Below, piece after piece: positions 24,343 through 32,485 of a stretch of DNA of 36,305 bases; position 1 is the first letter of the stretch; each line of letters opens with the position of its first letter. Made by a program: the position numbers and the translations under genes. A model generated the notes under the pieces. It was not told the origin of the DNA. It saw only the letters and a list, made by a program, of their open reading frames with translations, and made no database searches. The stretch is from Burkholderiaceae bacterium (lineage in GTDB: Bacteria > Pseudomonadota > Gammaproteobacteria > Burkholderiales > Burkholderiaceae), in NCBI GenBank assembly GCA_947455485.1, contig CANGNV010000019.1:1-36305 (forward strand), in the 5' to 3' direction.

Positions 24343-25319
24343 CCCTTCAGGTGGGTTCTGGGGTTGAAATCAAAAGCTTTCTCTAGTGATTGATAAGCTT
24401 CTTTCTGCGCATCGGTATCAGCGCCAGGCAAAACAATATTGGGTACTACGTATAAGTCACCAGCCTCTTTGCTAGGAATTCCTTTTTGCTTGAGTCGCAT
24501 TTTGCGGCCTGTTGCTGTCCCGGCTGGAATTTTTAATTCCAAAGTGGAGCCTGCAGGAGTGGGGATGTTGACGGTTGTCCCGAGAGCGGCTTCCCAGGGG
24601 GTTAGCGGCAGATCAAGATAAACGTCTTTGCCATCTACACGGTAAATCGGGTTTGGATGGAAATCAATCTCAAGATATAGGTCGCCGGCAGCACCAGAGC
24701 CCATACCCGGTCCACCTTGACCTGCTAAGCGTAGATTTTGTCCGGCTTTAATTCCTTTAGGAATGCTGACATCGAGTTTGCGCTCTTGAGTGCTGACATG
24801 CCCATTAGCATCTTGAGTTGGCATATGCAGAGCAATCGTGCGTTTAGCCCCATTGTAGGCATCAGCTAGATCAATCAATATTTTGGCGTGATGATCTTGG
24901 CCTTTGAAGTCCATACCTTGGCGTGGGTTGCCACCACGGCCACCTTGGCGATGTCGACCTCTGCCAAAGAGTGATTCAAAGAATTCACTTTGATCACCTT
25001 CGTAGCCACCGCCAAATCCACCATGACCACCGCCAAAGTTACCATCAGAATATTCAAATCCTTCATTCCAGTTTGGTGGCGGCGTGAAGTCTTGACCATT
25101 TTTCCAATTGGCGCCCATGCGATCGTAGGCAGCACGCTTTTCTGTATCCTTGAGGACGGAATAGGCTTCGCCGACTGCTTTGAATTGTTCTTCGGCGCCA
25201 GCTTCTTTATTCACGTCTGGGTGATATTTGCGGGCTAGCTTGCGGTAAGCCGCTTTAATCTCCGCTTCGGTGGCGCCTCGTGCTACACCGAGTGTTTCGT
25301 AGTAGTCCCTGAATTTCAT
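24339..25319 (-). CDS. cbpA: DnaJ-class co-chaperone CbpA
   Basis: A type II J-protein of 326 residues. It has an N-terminal J-domain with HPD at 33-35 and a Gly/Phe-rich region (about residues 85-135, GGGHGGFGGGYEG...). It has no zinc-finger domain, and two C-terminal beta domains hold client-binding motifs (KTIALHMP..., VSIPKGIKAGQNLRLAGQGG, LKIPAGTATGRKMRLKQKGIPS). The missing cysteine-rich domain plus the neighbouring cbpM identify it as CbpA rather than DnaJ. It stimulates DnaK ATPase and binds curved DNA in E. coli. It is first in an operon with cbpM and an amino acid permease. Confidence 0.92.
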   Translation of the reverse strand: MKFRDYYETLGVARGATEAEIKAAYRKLARKYHPDVNKEAGAEEQFKAVGEAYSVLKDTEKRAAYDRMGANWKNGQDFTPPPNWNEGFEYSDGNFGGGHGGFGGGYEGDQSEFFESLFGRGRHRQGGRGGNPRQGMDFKGQDHHAKILIDLADAYNGAKRTIALHMPTQDANGHVSTQERKLDVSIPKGIKAGQNLRLAGQGGPGMGSGAAGDLYLEIDFHPNPIYRVDGKDVYLDLPLTPWEAALGTTVNIPTPAGSTLELKIPAGTATGRKMRLKQKGIPSKEAGDLYVVPNIVLPGADTDAQKEAYQSLEKAFDFNPRTHLKG

Positions 25320-25404
25320 AATCCCAATGAATTCCTGATTAAATCAATAAGCTCAATTCTACAGTCCCCGACGGTGATTTTTGGCTTCTTTTGGGCAAAG
25401 AAAA

Positions 25405-25423
25405 AGCGGGCATCTTGCCCGCT
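25405..25423 (-). terminator. Rho-independent terminator of the altronate-dehydratase-family gene
   Basis: Read on the minus strand, AGCGGGCA pairs perfectly with TGCCCGCT around a three-base loop and is followed by TTTTTCTTT. It lies 28 bp after the stop and insulates the downstream cbpA operon. Confidence 0.92.
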
Positions 25424-25451
25424 AGTTGGTGATCTTCGACTGTAGCCGGGT

Positions 25452-26999
25452 TTAACTCATTACCCCAATTTGCCAAGGTACGAACTCATAATCTCCGAGG
25501 CCTAATAATTCGCTTTTGGAGGCCTCTCCCGAGGCTGTTCTGAGGAAGAGTTCAAATATACGTTGCCCCATCTCCTGTACTGAAACCTTGCCATCTAAGA
25601 TCTCACCGCAATTGATATCCATGTCTTCGGTAAGTCGCTCATACATCGGTGTATTAGTAGCAAGCTTGATGCAAGGAGCTGGCTTTGATCCAAACATGGA
25701 GCCACGCCCCGTAGTGAACGCAATCAGGTTTGCGCCACCAGCAATTTGACCGGTTGCGGAGACAGGATCAAAACCGGGTGTATCCATAAATACAAAACCC
25801 TTAGCTGTTACTGGCTCGGCATATCGATAGACTTCCATTAAAGGTCCAGTGCCGCCTTTCATGGAGGAGCCTAGTGACTTCTCAAAAATATTAGCTAGAC
25901 CGCCGATTTGATTCCCGGGACTAACTTGCCCATTGATTTGGACATCACGGCCAACAGAGTACTCATCTTTCCACCAACGAATACGTTGGATTAATTTCTC
26001 ACCAATAGCCTTGCTTGCTGCTCGACGAGTGAGGGTATGTTCAACACCATAAATCTCGGGTGTTTCAGAAAGAATGCCCGTACCGCCATGGCGCGACAAA
26101 ATATCAATTGCGGCGCCTAAGGCTGGGTTCGCAGTAATCGAAGAGAATCCGTCTGATCCGCCGCACTGTAAACCAACGCAGAGGTGACTTGCAGATACAG
26201 TCTGCCGCTTCACATTATTGGCTTCAGGAAGGAGTGCTTTGACAGCTTCAATTCCTGCTTCAATCGTTTTACGTGTACCACCAGTTTCTTGCATGATGAA
26301 GGTGTGCAAGGTAGAGTTTTCTTGCAGGGCTTCCTGCTCCATCAATCCTTTGAGTTGATTGCGTTCACAGCCTAGACCAATGATGAGAGCGGCAGCGAGG
26401 TTGGGGTGCTGTGCATACCCCGCCATCGTTCTACGCAGTAGTTGCATTGGCTCGCCACTCATTTCCATGCCGCAACCGATGTCATGACTAAAGGCGACGA
26501 CACCATCAATATTGGGAAAGTCTTTTAAGCGTTCAGGTGTAAACCATTCTGCAATTTTATTGACGACTGTTGCAGAACAATTGACTGTAGATAGGATGCC
26601 AATGAAGTTGCGAGTACCCACTTTTCCATTGGCGCGTACGTAGCCTTGAAATGTTGCGCGCTCAGACTCTGGTAGAAGGTTGGTGGGTTTGTATTCGCTG
26701 GCATAGGCATAGTCGCGATCGAATTCACGAAACTCAGTATTGTGACTATGGACCATCGTACCAGCTTCAATATCGGCGTTGGCAAATCCCACGGTCACGT
26801 TGTATTTCAGAATAGGTTCGCCTTTAGCAATTTTCTTGGCAGCAATTTTGTAGCCTGCTGGAACCTGGCTACGGCTCGTAAAATTTTCGCTTGGCACCAC
26901 TTCGCCAATTGCCACATCAACCCGAGCAACGACAATATTGTCATTAGGATGGAGGCGAATGATGGGGCCTATTAAGCGCTTTTCTGAAATCTCGATCAT
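25452..26999 (-). CDS. uxaA: UxaA family hydro-lyase (altronate/galactarate dehydratase type)
   Basis: A 515-residue enzyme with an N-terminal SAF-like domain (residues 1-90, IRLHPNDNIVVARVDVAIGE...). A long UxaA/GarD catalytic part follows with conserved cysteine/histidine motifs: NCSATVVNKIAEWF, SHDIGCGMEMSG, GLGCERNQLKG, CVGLQCGGSDGFSSITANPALG and INCGEILDG. Family members are iron- or manganese-dependent dehydratases of sugar acids (D-altronate, D-galactarate). Which acid is used here cannot be read from sequence, and no other hexuronate genes are nearby, so the symbol is provisional. It starts 66 bp after the pirin gene on the same strand and may be cotranscribed with it. Confidence 0.85.
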   Translation of the reverse strand: MIEISEKRLIGPIIRLHPNDNIVVARVDVAIGEVVPSENFTSRSQVPAGYKIAAKKIAKGEPILKYNVTVGFANADIEAGTMVHSHNTEFREFDRDYAYASEYKPTNLLPESERATFQGYVRANGKVGTRNFIGILSTVNCSATVVNKIAEWFTPERLKDFPNIDGVVAFSHDIGCGMEMSGEPMQLLRRTMAGYAQHPNLAAALIIGLGCERNQLKGLMEQEALQENSTLHTFIMQETGGTRKTIEAGIEAVKALLPEANNVKRQTVSASHLCVGLQCGGSDGFSSITANPALGAAIDILSRHGGTGILSETPEIYGVEHTLTRRAASKAIGEKLIQRIRWWKDEYSVGRDVQINGQVSPGNQIGGLANIFEKSLGSSMKGGTGPLMEVYRYAEPVTAKGFVFMDTPGFDPVSATGQIAGGANLIAFTTGRGSMFGSKPAPCIKLATNTPMYERLTEDMDINCGEILDGKVSVQEMGQRIFELFLRTASGEASKSELLGLGDYEFVPWQIGVMS

Positions 27000-27065
27000 G
27001 GGGGTGCATTCAAGTTGATGGGTTCGTCAGTTAGAAGATCATCGTAAGACGCAAGCGGAAAATTT

Positions 27066-27767
27066 TTAATGACTCAGGTCAAAGATCATGACTTCAGCGT
27101 CCTTGCCGTCGCTGATGAGAAGGCTGCCCTCGCCATCTATCATCAAGGCATCGCCGCTAGACATGGGGATGCCATTGATTTGTAGCGAACCTTTCACAAG
27201 GTGGGCATAGGCTTTACGCCCTGGATCGAGCTCTAATTTCTGGTGCTGGGATCCATCAAATAGACCTGCGTACACCCTCGCATCGGCATGAATTTTTACT
27301 GCATTACCCGATCCATCTGGAGAAGCAATCAAACACAACTTTCCTTGCTTGTCTGCAGGCGGAACCGATTTTTGCTCGTAACTCGGAGGAATTTCCATCA
27401 CGTTTGGCTCAATCCAAATCTGTAAGAAGTGGGTAGTTTGATCTTTAGCGTGATTGAACTCGCTGTGGGTAACACCAGTTCCAGCACTCATGCGCTGAAC
27501 ATCACCAGGCGGAATACCTTTGATATTGCCCATGCTGTCTTCGTGAGCTAATTCACCAGACAAAACGTAACTGATAATTTCCATATTGCGGTGGCCGTGC
27601 TTACCGAAACCCATACCTGCAGCCACCCGATCCTCGTTAATCACCCTTAAATTGCCCCACCCCATAAATTGAGGGTCGTGATACCCGGCAAAAGAGAAGG
27701 AGTGATAGCTTTTAAGCCATCCGTGGTCGGCGTAGCCACGGTCTTGAGCTTTTCTGAGGGTTAGCAT
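27066..27767 (-). CDS. Pirin family protein (YhhW-like quercetinase fold)
   Basis: A 233-residue bicupin. The metal-binding set His57, His59, His101, Glu103 (GKHGHRNME and THSEFNH) is complete and at the same positions as in E. coli YhhW, which has quercetin 2,3-dioxygenase activity in vitro. The N-terminal HGWLKSYHSFSFAGYHDPQFMGWGNLRVINEDRV is the classic pirin start. The natural role of bacterial pirins is mostly unknown. The gene is divergent from the TAXI gene (72 bp between starts) and followed by the UxaA-family gene. Confidence 0.92.
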   Translation of the reverse strand: MLTLRKAQDRGYADHGWLKSYHSFSFAGYHDPQFMGWGNLRVINEDRVAAGMGFGKHGHRNMEIISYVLSGELAHEDSMGNIKGIPPGDVQRMSAGTGVTHSEFNHAKDQTTHFLQIWIEPNVMEIPPSYEQKSVPPADKQGKLCLIASPDGSGNAVKIHADARVYAGLFDGSQHQKLELDPGRKAYAHLVKGSLQINGIPMSSGDALMIDGEGSLLISDGKDAEVMIFDLSH

Positions 27768-27839
27768 GATGAAGGTCTTTTCTGAAAGGGGATAAGCCCA
27801 TTATGATTAGCTTTTGACATATTTGCTGATTGGCCTTCC

Positions 27840-29246
27840 ATGGGAAGTATCAAACAAGACATTAAAGAAACCTACTTAGGAGTCTACGAGACTGCCCAAG
27901 AAAAGTGGAGCGACTTTACCCAGTTTTTGGTAGAGGCATGGCCTATATTGGCAATCCTTTTATTGGGTTTAATGGGGGTTTGGTGGTATGCCGATCCACC
28001 ACCACCAAGACATGTTGTGATGGCAACAGGGCAACTCGGAGGCTCCTACCATGCTCTAGGAGAGAAATATGCTGCCTTTTTTGAGAAAAAAGGAATCACC
28101 CTTGAGCTTTTGCCAACGAAGGGTGCTGAAGAGAACGTTGCACATTTAGTTGATCGGAAGGATCCTGTGCAAGCAGCTTTTGTACAGGCTGGTTCATTTA
28201 AACCCCATGACATTGTTGGAGTTCAATCGCTGGGGACAATATCGTACGACCCGATCTGGTTATTTTATCGAGGTACTGAGGTCAACACGAATGACTACCA
28301 GGAGATAAAAGCACGATCCCGTTACTTTCTTAACTCCAAGCTATCGGTAGGCATCAAGGGTAGTGGAACCCATGCGCAAGCAATCCAAATTCTGAAGCAA
28401 AATGGATTTGAGGAGGGCGCTAATTTTGTTTATCTTTCGGGAGCAAAAGCGGTTGAGGCTTTGCAAAAAGGCGAGATTGATGCGGCGTTTATTGTTGATG
28501 CTTACGAAGCCCCCAATGTCCAGGCTCTCTTGGCGGATCCAAACTTGCATCTATCTGCATTCCCCAGAGCGGAAGCCTATTCTCGTTTATTGCCTTATAT
28601 GCAAATTCTCAAGGTTCCGGCCGGTGGATTTAGTTTGATACGCAACTTTCCTTCTAAAGATATTCAGCTGATGGCGTCAACCACCAATTTGCTGATTGAT
28701 GACAGAATGCATCCAGCGCTGCAATTTTTATTCTTAGAGGCCGCTCGCGAGATTAATGGAAAAGCGACCTTCTTTTCGGAGCGCGGTGAATTTCCTGCTT
28801 TCAAAAATACGGGCCTACCGCAAAGTCCAGTCGCTTTGCATTACGAAAAAAATGGCTCTCCATTATTGATGACCTATTTGCCATTTTGGTTGGCTGAGTT
28901 AGTCAATCGCTTGATATTTGTATTTCTGCCATTCTGCGCTCTAGCTTATCCAATACTGCTGACCCTGCCAGGCTACCGTAACAAGCGTATGCGTCGGAAG
29001 ATTAATCAGTTATATGGGGTCTTAAAGAATTATGAACAGGAGCTGACTAATAACTATCAGCCGGAAACGAAAGACGAATACCTCAAGAAATTGGATCTAC
29101 TGGAGTATCAAGCCCTTCAGCTAAAGGTTTCAAAGAATATGGCTGGCGATTACTATGCCTTGCGTACCAGCATTGACTATGTCCGCAACTGCTTGAATCG
29201 GGGTGTGCATCCTTATCAATTTGAAGATGAGAATGGTGGCGTATAG
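27840..29246 (+). CDS. Membrane-anchored TAXI-type TRAP substrate-binding protein
   Basis: A 468-residue protein whose central part is a TAXI substrate-binding domain: VVMATGQLGGSYHALGEKYAAFFEKKG at about residues 59-85, then SVGIKGSGTHAQAIQILKQNGFEEG and KGEIDAAFIVDAYEAP. Unlike ordinary secreted TAXI proteins it has an N-terminal membrane helix (about 34-50) in place of a cleaved signal. A second membrane segment lies near residues 345-380, and a basic, helical C-terminal tail of about 85 residues (RNKRMRRKINQLYG...) is probably cytoplasmic. No TRAP permease gene is nearby. It could feed a distant permease or act as a sensor/scaffold. DUF3422 follows 31 bp later. No clear Shine-Dalgarno is present. 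Confidence 0.85.
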   Translation: MGSIKQDIKETYLGVYETAQEKWSDFTQFLVEAWPILAILLLGLMGVWWYADPPPPRHVVMATGQLGGSYHALGEKYAAFFEKKGITLELLPTKGAEENVAHLVDRKDPVQAAFVQAGSFKPHDIVGVQSLGTISYDPIWLFYRGTEVNTNDYQEIKARSRYFLNSKLSVGIKGSGTHAQAIQILKQNGFEEGANFVYLSGAKAVEALQKGEIDAAFIVDAYEAPNVQALLADPNLHLSAFPRAEAYSRLLPYMQILKVPAGGFSLIRNFPSKDIQLMASTTNLLIDDRMHPALQFLFLEAAREINGKATFFSERGEFPAFKNTGLPQSPVALHYEKNGSPLLMTYLPFWLAELVNRLIFVFLPFCALAYPILLTLPGYRNKRMRRKINQLYGVLKNYEQELTNNYQPETKDEYLKKLDLLEYQALQLKVSKNMAGDYYALRTSIDYVRNCLNRGVHPYQFEDENGGV

Positions 29247-29277
29247 TTTGCTAATACCAATTTAATATGCAACGCTT

Positions 29278-30633
29278 ATGAAACCATACGATCACCCATC
29301 TCGAAAACAGTTACACGAAGAGGTGCATGCCAGGCCGCCTATTGCGCTCTGGCCAAATGAGAGGGTGCTATCCCAATCTTTCTTACTTGATGCAGATTCT
29401 CGTCAGTCTCAGATTAAGTGGATTCAAAAACTTAGTGCCGCATTGGGCATCCCCAATGATGGTGAGCAAGATCACTCTTTCAAGATGCTTACTCTGGCGC
29501 CCGAGCCAGAGAGGGTGCTGATTAAGTGGGAGTTACATGGCGAGTTTGCAACTATTGCAGCTATTGTGCATAACCCGGTAAAAATTTCTGGGCCACTGCT
29601 AGATTCTCGCCTCGCCCTGGAGAAGAGTTTGGATATCTTGTTTCGCGGTCTGGGCTGTCCAACCATTGTTGAGGCAGGCGGCGAAAGAATTTCTGCTTTA
29701 GATCTGGCATTTGAGCATCGCCCTTTGTTTGCAGAGGCTCAAGAGGTATCTGCTATTTTTAGTGGACATACCGTATTGGGTAGCTACATTCTTTCAAGTA
29801 AGAAGGCGCAGCTTTGGACGGACTTGTATTTGGATGAGGATGGCTATATTTCTTACTTCATTCCGCATGATATTTTGGGCTCACGACAGGCTGGTCGCGT
29901 AGCACGTGCAATCGCTGAAGCTGAAACCTATCGAATGGCAGCCATGATTGCTTTCCCAGTAGCCAAGAGTCTCTCTATGCCGCTCAGAAATGCGGAGTCA
30001 GAATTAGCAGATTTATCTCAAAATATTTCTCAACTACAAACTGAGTCAGGTGTGCATACAGAAAAAGATGGCCAGTTTTTAGGCGAACTTTCTCATTTGG
30101 CCTCAAGAGCGGAGCAGTGGATATCGGGGTATGGCTTGCGCTTTACTGCTGCTGAGGCCTATAGCCAATTGCTGAGTAAAAACTTATACGAGCTGGCGGA
30201 GTCTCCGATTCCGGGCGTGCAATCCCTCTCGGAGTTTATGGATCGACGTTTTCAGCCTGCTATGGGCACCTGTATTTGGACTCAGCGTAGATTGAAAGAA
30301 TTGTCTGATCGCATCTCGAGAACAACACAGACTCTGCGAACTCGCATTGAGTTTGTAAATGAAGAGCAGACGCAAAAATTGCTCGCTAGTATGGACCAGC
30401 GTGCACGTCTGCAATTGCGTTTACAGGAAACTGTTGAGAGCCTATCAGTTCTAGTGTTGACTTACTATGCCGTGAGCTTATTGGCCTATGTTGCCAAAGG
30501 CGGCAAAGAGGCCGGCTTTGCTATTCATCCAGAAATTGTTGCTGCAATTGCTGCCCCAGTGGTAGCGGTTATCTTCCTGTTTATTAGCAAGCGACGACGC
30601 AAGAAAATTGTTGAGATGGGTAAATCTCTGTAG
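29278..30633 (+). CDS. DUF3422 family membrane protein
   Basis: A 451-residue protein with the family opening HPSRKQLHEEVHARPP. Then comes a mostly soluble, helical central region with coiled-coil features (NAESELADLSQNISQLQTESG; RRLKELSDRISRTTQTLRTRIEF). Two C-terminal membrane segments (about residues 385-440) are split by a short charged loop, before the basic tail SKRRRKKIVE. This layout, a large cytoplasmic domain tethered by a terminal hairpin, is typical of the family, whose function is not known. It probably shares a transcript with the TAXI gene upstream. A strong shared terminator follows. Confidence 0.88.
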   Translation: MKPYDHPSRKQLHEEVHARPPIALWPNERVLSQSFLLDADSRQSQIKWIQKLSAALGIPNDGEQDHSFKMLTLAPEPERVLIKWELHGEFATIAAIVHNPVKISGPLLDSRLALEKSLDILFRGLGCPTIVEAGGERISALDLAFEHRPLFAEAQEVSAIFSGHTVLGSYILSSKKAQLWTDLYLDEDGYISYFIPHDILGSRQAGRVARAIAEAETYRMAAMIAFPVAKSLSMPLRNAESELADLSQNISQLQTESGVHTEKDGQFLGELSHLASRAEQWISGYGLRFTAAEAYSQLLSKNLYELAESPIPGVQSLSEFMDRRFQPAMGTCIWTQRRLKELSDRISRTTQTLRTRIEFVNEEQTQKLLASMDQRARLQLRLQETVESLSVLVLTYYAVSLLAYVAKGGKEAGFAIHPEIVAAIAAPVVAVIFLFISKRRRKKIVEMGKSL

Positions 30634-30636
30634 ACA

Positions 30637-30667
30637 TTAAAAAAGAGGCCGAGGCCTCTTTTTTTAA
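30637..30667. terminator. Bidirectional Rho-independent terminator
   Basis: The A-tract plus GAGGCC (to 30650) pairs perfectly with GGCCTCTTTTTT (from 30653). A and T tracts flank both sides, so it works for both the DUF3422 gene (plus) and the flavocytochrome gene (minus). Confidence 0.93.
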
Positions 30668-30683
30668 TTAATGCAAATACTGC

Positions 30684-31961
30684 TTAACCCAGGCTATCAG
30701 CCCAGATGTTATGTGCCCAACCCCATGCATAGACCCCCTCAAGAGTGGATGGGGCTGGTGATAGACCTCCTGCTCCATGGACAGGCTCAAAGGTGTTTTT
30801 AGCGGCACTATATTGATGAACGCTAGCAACGTGAACCACTTCGCGATCATTTACAAAGCTGTAGCAAGTATTCGTCAGAACTGGTGCTGGATTCACTTCC
30901 CAGCCACTCAATTCTGCAACGATAGCTGCAGCTGCAACTTTCGCATGTTGGTTAGCCATATGACCGGATTTCGGCATTGCTGGTGCAATCTGAATGGAGT
31001 CACCCAATACGTGAATATCTTTGCGTGCAGTTGACTCAAAGTTTAGGAAGTTGACATTCACCCAGCGGCCATTGGAATTGGCTAAGCCAGTTTTAATAGC
31101 GATTTCACCAGCGGACATTTGTGGGAGAACGTTCAATACATCAGCCTTCACATCATCCTCAACTTCGAGCTTGAGCGTTTTGGTTTTTGCATCAACGCCA
31201 ACTACATTGCTCTTTGGTCGGTACTCAATGATTCCAGCATACTGTTCAGCCCAAACTTTCTTGAACAAAGCGCCTTTGGATGTAACGTCTTGATTGGCAT
31301 CCAAAATGACGACTTTGCCTTTAGGGTTGTGGGTCTTGAGGTAGTTGGCAACCTGGCAGGCGCGCTCATAAGGCCCAGGAGGGCAGCGATATGGAGCCTC
31401 TGGAATGCTAATGGCAAAGGTACCGCCTTCACGCATAGCAGCAATTTGCTTGTGCAAGGCTACAGTTTCTGGTCCAGCTTTCCAGGCTTGGAGAGTGACG
31501 CCATCCTTATTGGCTTGCGCAAGACCCTCAACGCTCTTGAAATTCAGTGAAACACCGGGAGACACAATCGCTTTGTCGTAACGCAAAGTTTTACCTGAGG
31601 CGAGCGTAACTGTTTTCTTATCTGGATCAATGCTGCTGACACTGTCTTGAATAATCTTGATGCCATGACGCTTGCTGAGGGTGTCATATGGTGATGTGAT
31701 TTCAGCTAAAGTGCGCGAGCCACCAATAACCAAATTGGACATTGGGCAGGAAACAAATGCGGTATTAGGTTCAATCAGAGTTACTCGTGCAGTGTTATTG
31801 GAGAACAAGCGCAAATATTTAGCAGCAGTGGCGCCACCATATCCACCGCCAATAACTAAGATTTCTGCTTTTTGTAAATTTGCTGCTTTTGTTGGGCTTG
31901 AAAGACCTGCAAGTAGACCTACTGCTGCAGCGCTCTGACCTATAAAATGTCGACGATCCAT
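30684..31961 (-). CDS. fccB: Flavocytochrome c sulfide dehydrogenase, FAD subunit (SoxF/FccB type)
   Basis: A 425-residue periplasmic flavoprotein that oxidises sulfide and passes electrons to a c-type cytochrome. It has a Tat-like signal (MDRRHFIGQS, twin Arg at 3-4), a Rossmann motif VIGGGYGG at 36-43 and three key cysteines at family positions. Cys72 (SCPMSNLVIGG) matches the covalent flavin-binding cysteine, and Cys193 (YRCPPGPYER) and Cys366 (TNTCYSF) match the redox disulfide pair. The C-terminal YAWGWAHNIWADSLG is the FCSD-type ending. It follows the monoheme cytochrome gene by 9 bp, giving the two-subunit enzyme. Without the rest of a sox cluster in view, sulfide as substrate is likely but inferred. 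Confidence 0.88.
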   Translation of the reverse strand: MDRRHFIGQSAAAVGLLAGLSSPTKAANLQKAEILVIGGGYGGATAAKYLRLFSNNTARVTLIEPNTAFVSCPMSNLVIGGSRTLAEITSPYDTLSKRHGIKIIQDSVSSIDPDKKTVTLASGKTLRYDKAIVSPGVSLNFKSVEGLAQANKDGVTLQAWKAGPETVALHKQIAAMREGGTFAISIPEAPYRCPPGPYERACQVANYLKTHNPKGKVVILDANQDVTSKGALFKKVWAEQYAGIIEYRPKSNVVGVDAKTKTLKLEVEDDVKADVLNVLPQMSAGEIAIKTGLANSNGRWVNVNFLNFESTARKDIHVLGDSIQIAPAMPKSGHMANQHAKVAAAAIVAELSGWEVNPAPVLTNTCYSFVNDREVVHVASVHQYSAAKNTFEPVHGAGGLSPAPSTLEGVYAWGWAHNIWADSLG

Positions 31962-31970
31962 GGCGCCTCC

Positions 31971-32300
31971 TTATTGTTTCTTGCCAAGTTGATTGGCAAT
32001 AGTGGTGAGTTGTTCGTCTGTATAACCTTTAGCAAGTTGCGGCATGATGGTGCCTTCGCGTGCGCCAGACTTAAATGCTTTCAATTGGGTCAGCATTTGT
32101 TCGCTTGTTAAGGTATTGATTAGTGGCATGCCGCTATCAACTACACCTTTACCATCCGTACCGTGACAATTGGCGCAAGTTGCAGCGAGGCCGCGTTTAT
32201 ATAGTTGGTCGGCGGTTTGTGCGAAGCTGAGCCCGCTCCACTGGCTTAAGCCAATGAGGGCGCTAGCCACCAAAATGGGTTTTAAATACTTCACTTGCAT
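31971..32300 (-). CDS. Monoheme cytochrome c, likely small subunit of flavocytochrome c
   Basis: A 109-residue class I cytochrome c with a signal peptide (about residues 1-28, ending LSFAQ). It has one haem-binding motif CANCH (Cys42, Cys45, His46) and the axial ligand Met86 (TIMPQLAKGYTDEQL). Its position directly before the FAD subunit, with a 9-bp gap, marks it as the electron acceptor of the flavocytochrome (SoxE/FccA role). GGAG nine bases before the ATG is a good ribosome-binding site. Confidence 0.9.
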   Translation of the reverse strand: MQVKYLKPILVASALIGLSQWSGLSFAQTADQLYKRGLAATCANCHGTDGKGVVDSGMPLINTLTSEQMLTQLKAFKSGAREGTIMPQLAKGYTDEQLTTIANQLGKKQ

Positions 32301-32353
32301 GGGGATAATCTCCGTCTTACATACAGCTGTTCTTAGGATGATGCTGATTGACT

Positions 32354-32370
32354 CTATCTTAATCAGATAG
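32354..32370. promoter_or_regulatory. Inverted repeat upstream of the flavocytochrome operon
   Basis: CTATCT-TAATC-AGATAG is a perfect 6-5-6 inverted repeat, 54 bp before the cytochrome start on the minus strand and 116 bp before the glycosyltransferase gene on the plus strand. It could be an operator for the sulfide operon. The rest of this 185-bp gap shows TATAAA (32472-32477) eight bases before the glycosyltransferase ATG and little else. Confidence 0.4.
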
Positions 32371-32485
32371 GGATGGGATTGGTGGTTTTACTTGGATTGA
32401 TTTTCAATATGCTCAGAACCAAAAACAAGGGTACTGCCGATGATGGTTTTTTAGCCTTCACCCTCAAGACCTATAAACTAGCGGT

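Noticed and set aside
31119..31550. Plus-strand frame of 143 residues opposite the flavocytochrome gene
   Set aside because: The minus-strand gene has all conserved motifs; this frame shows none and is a shadow.
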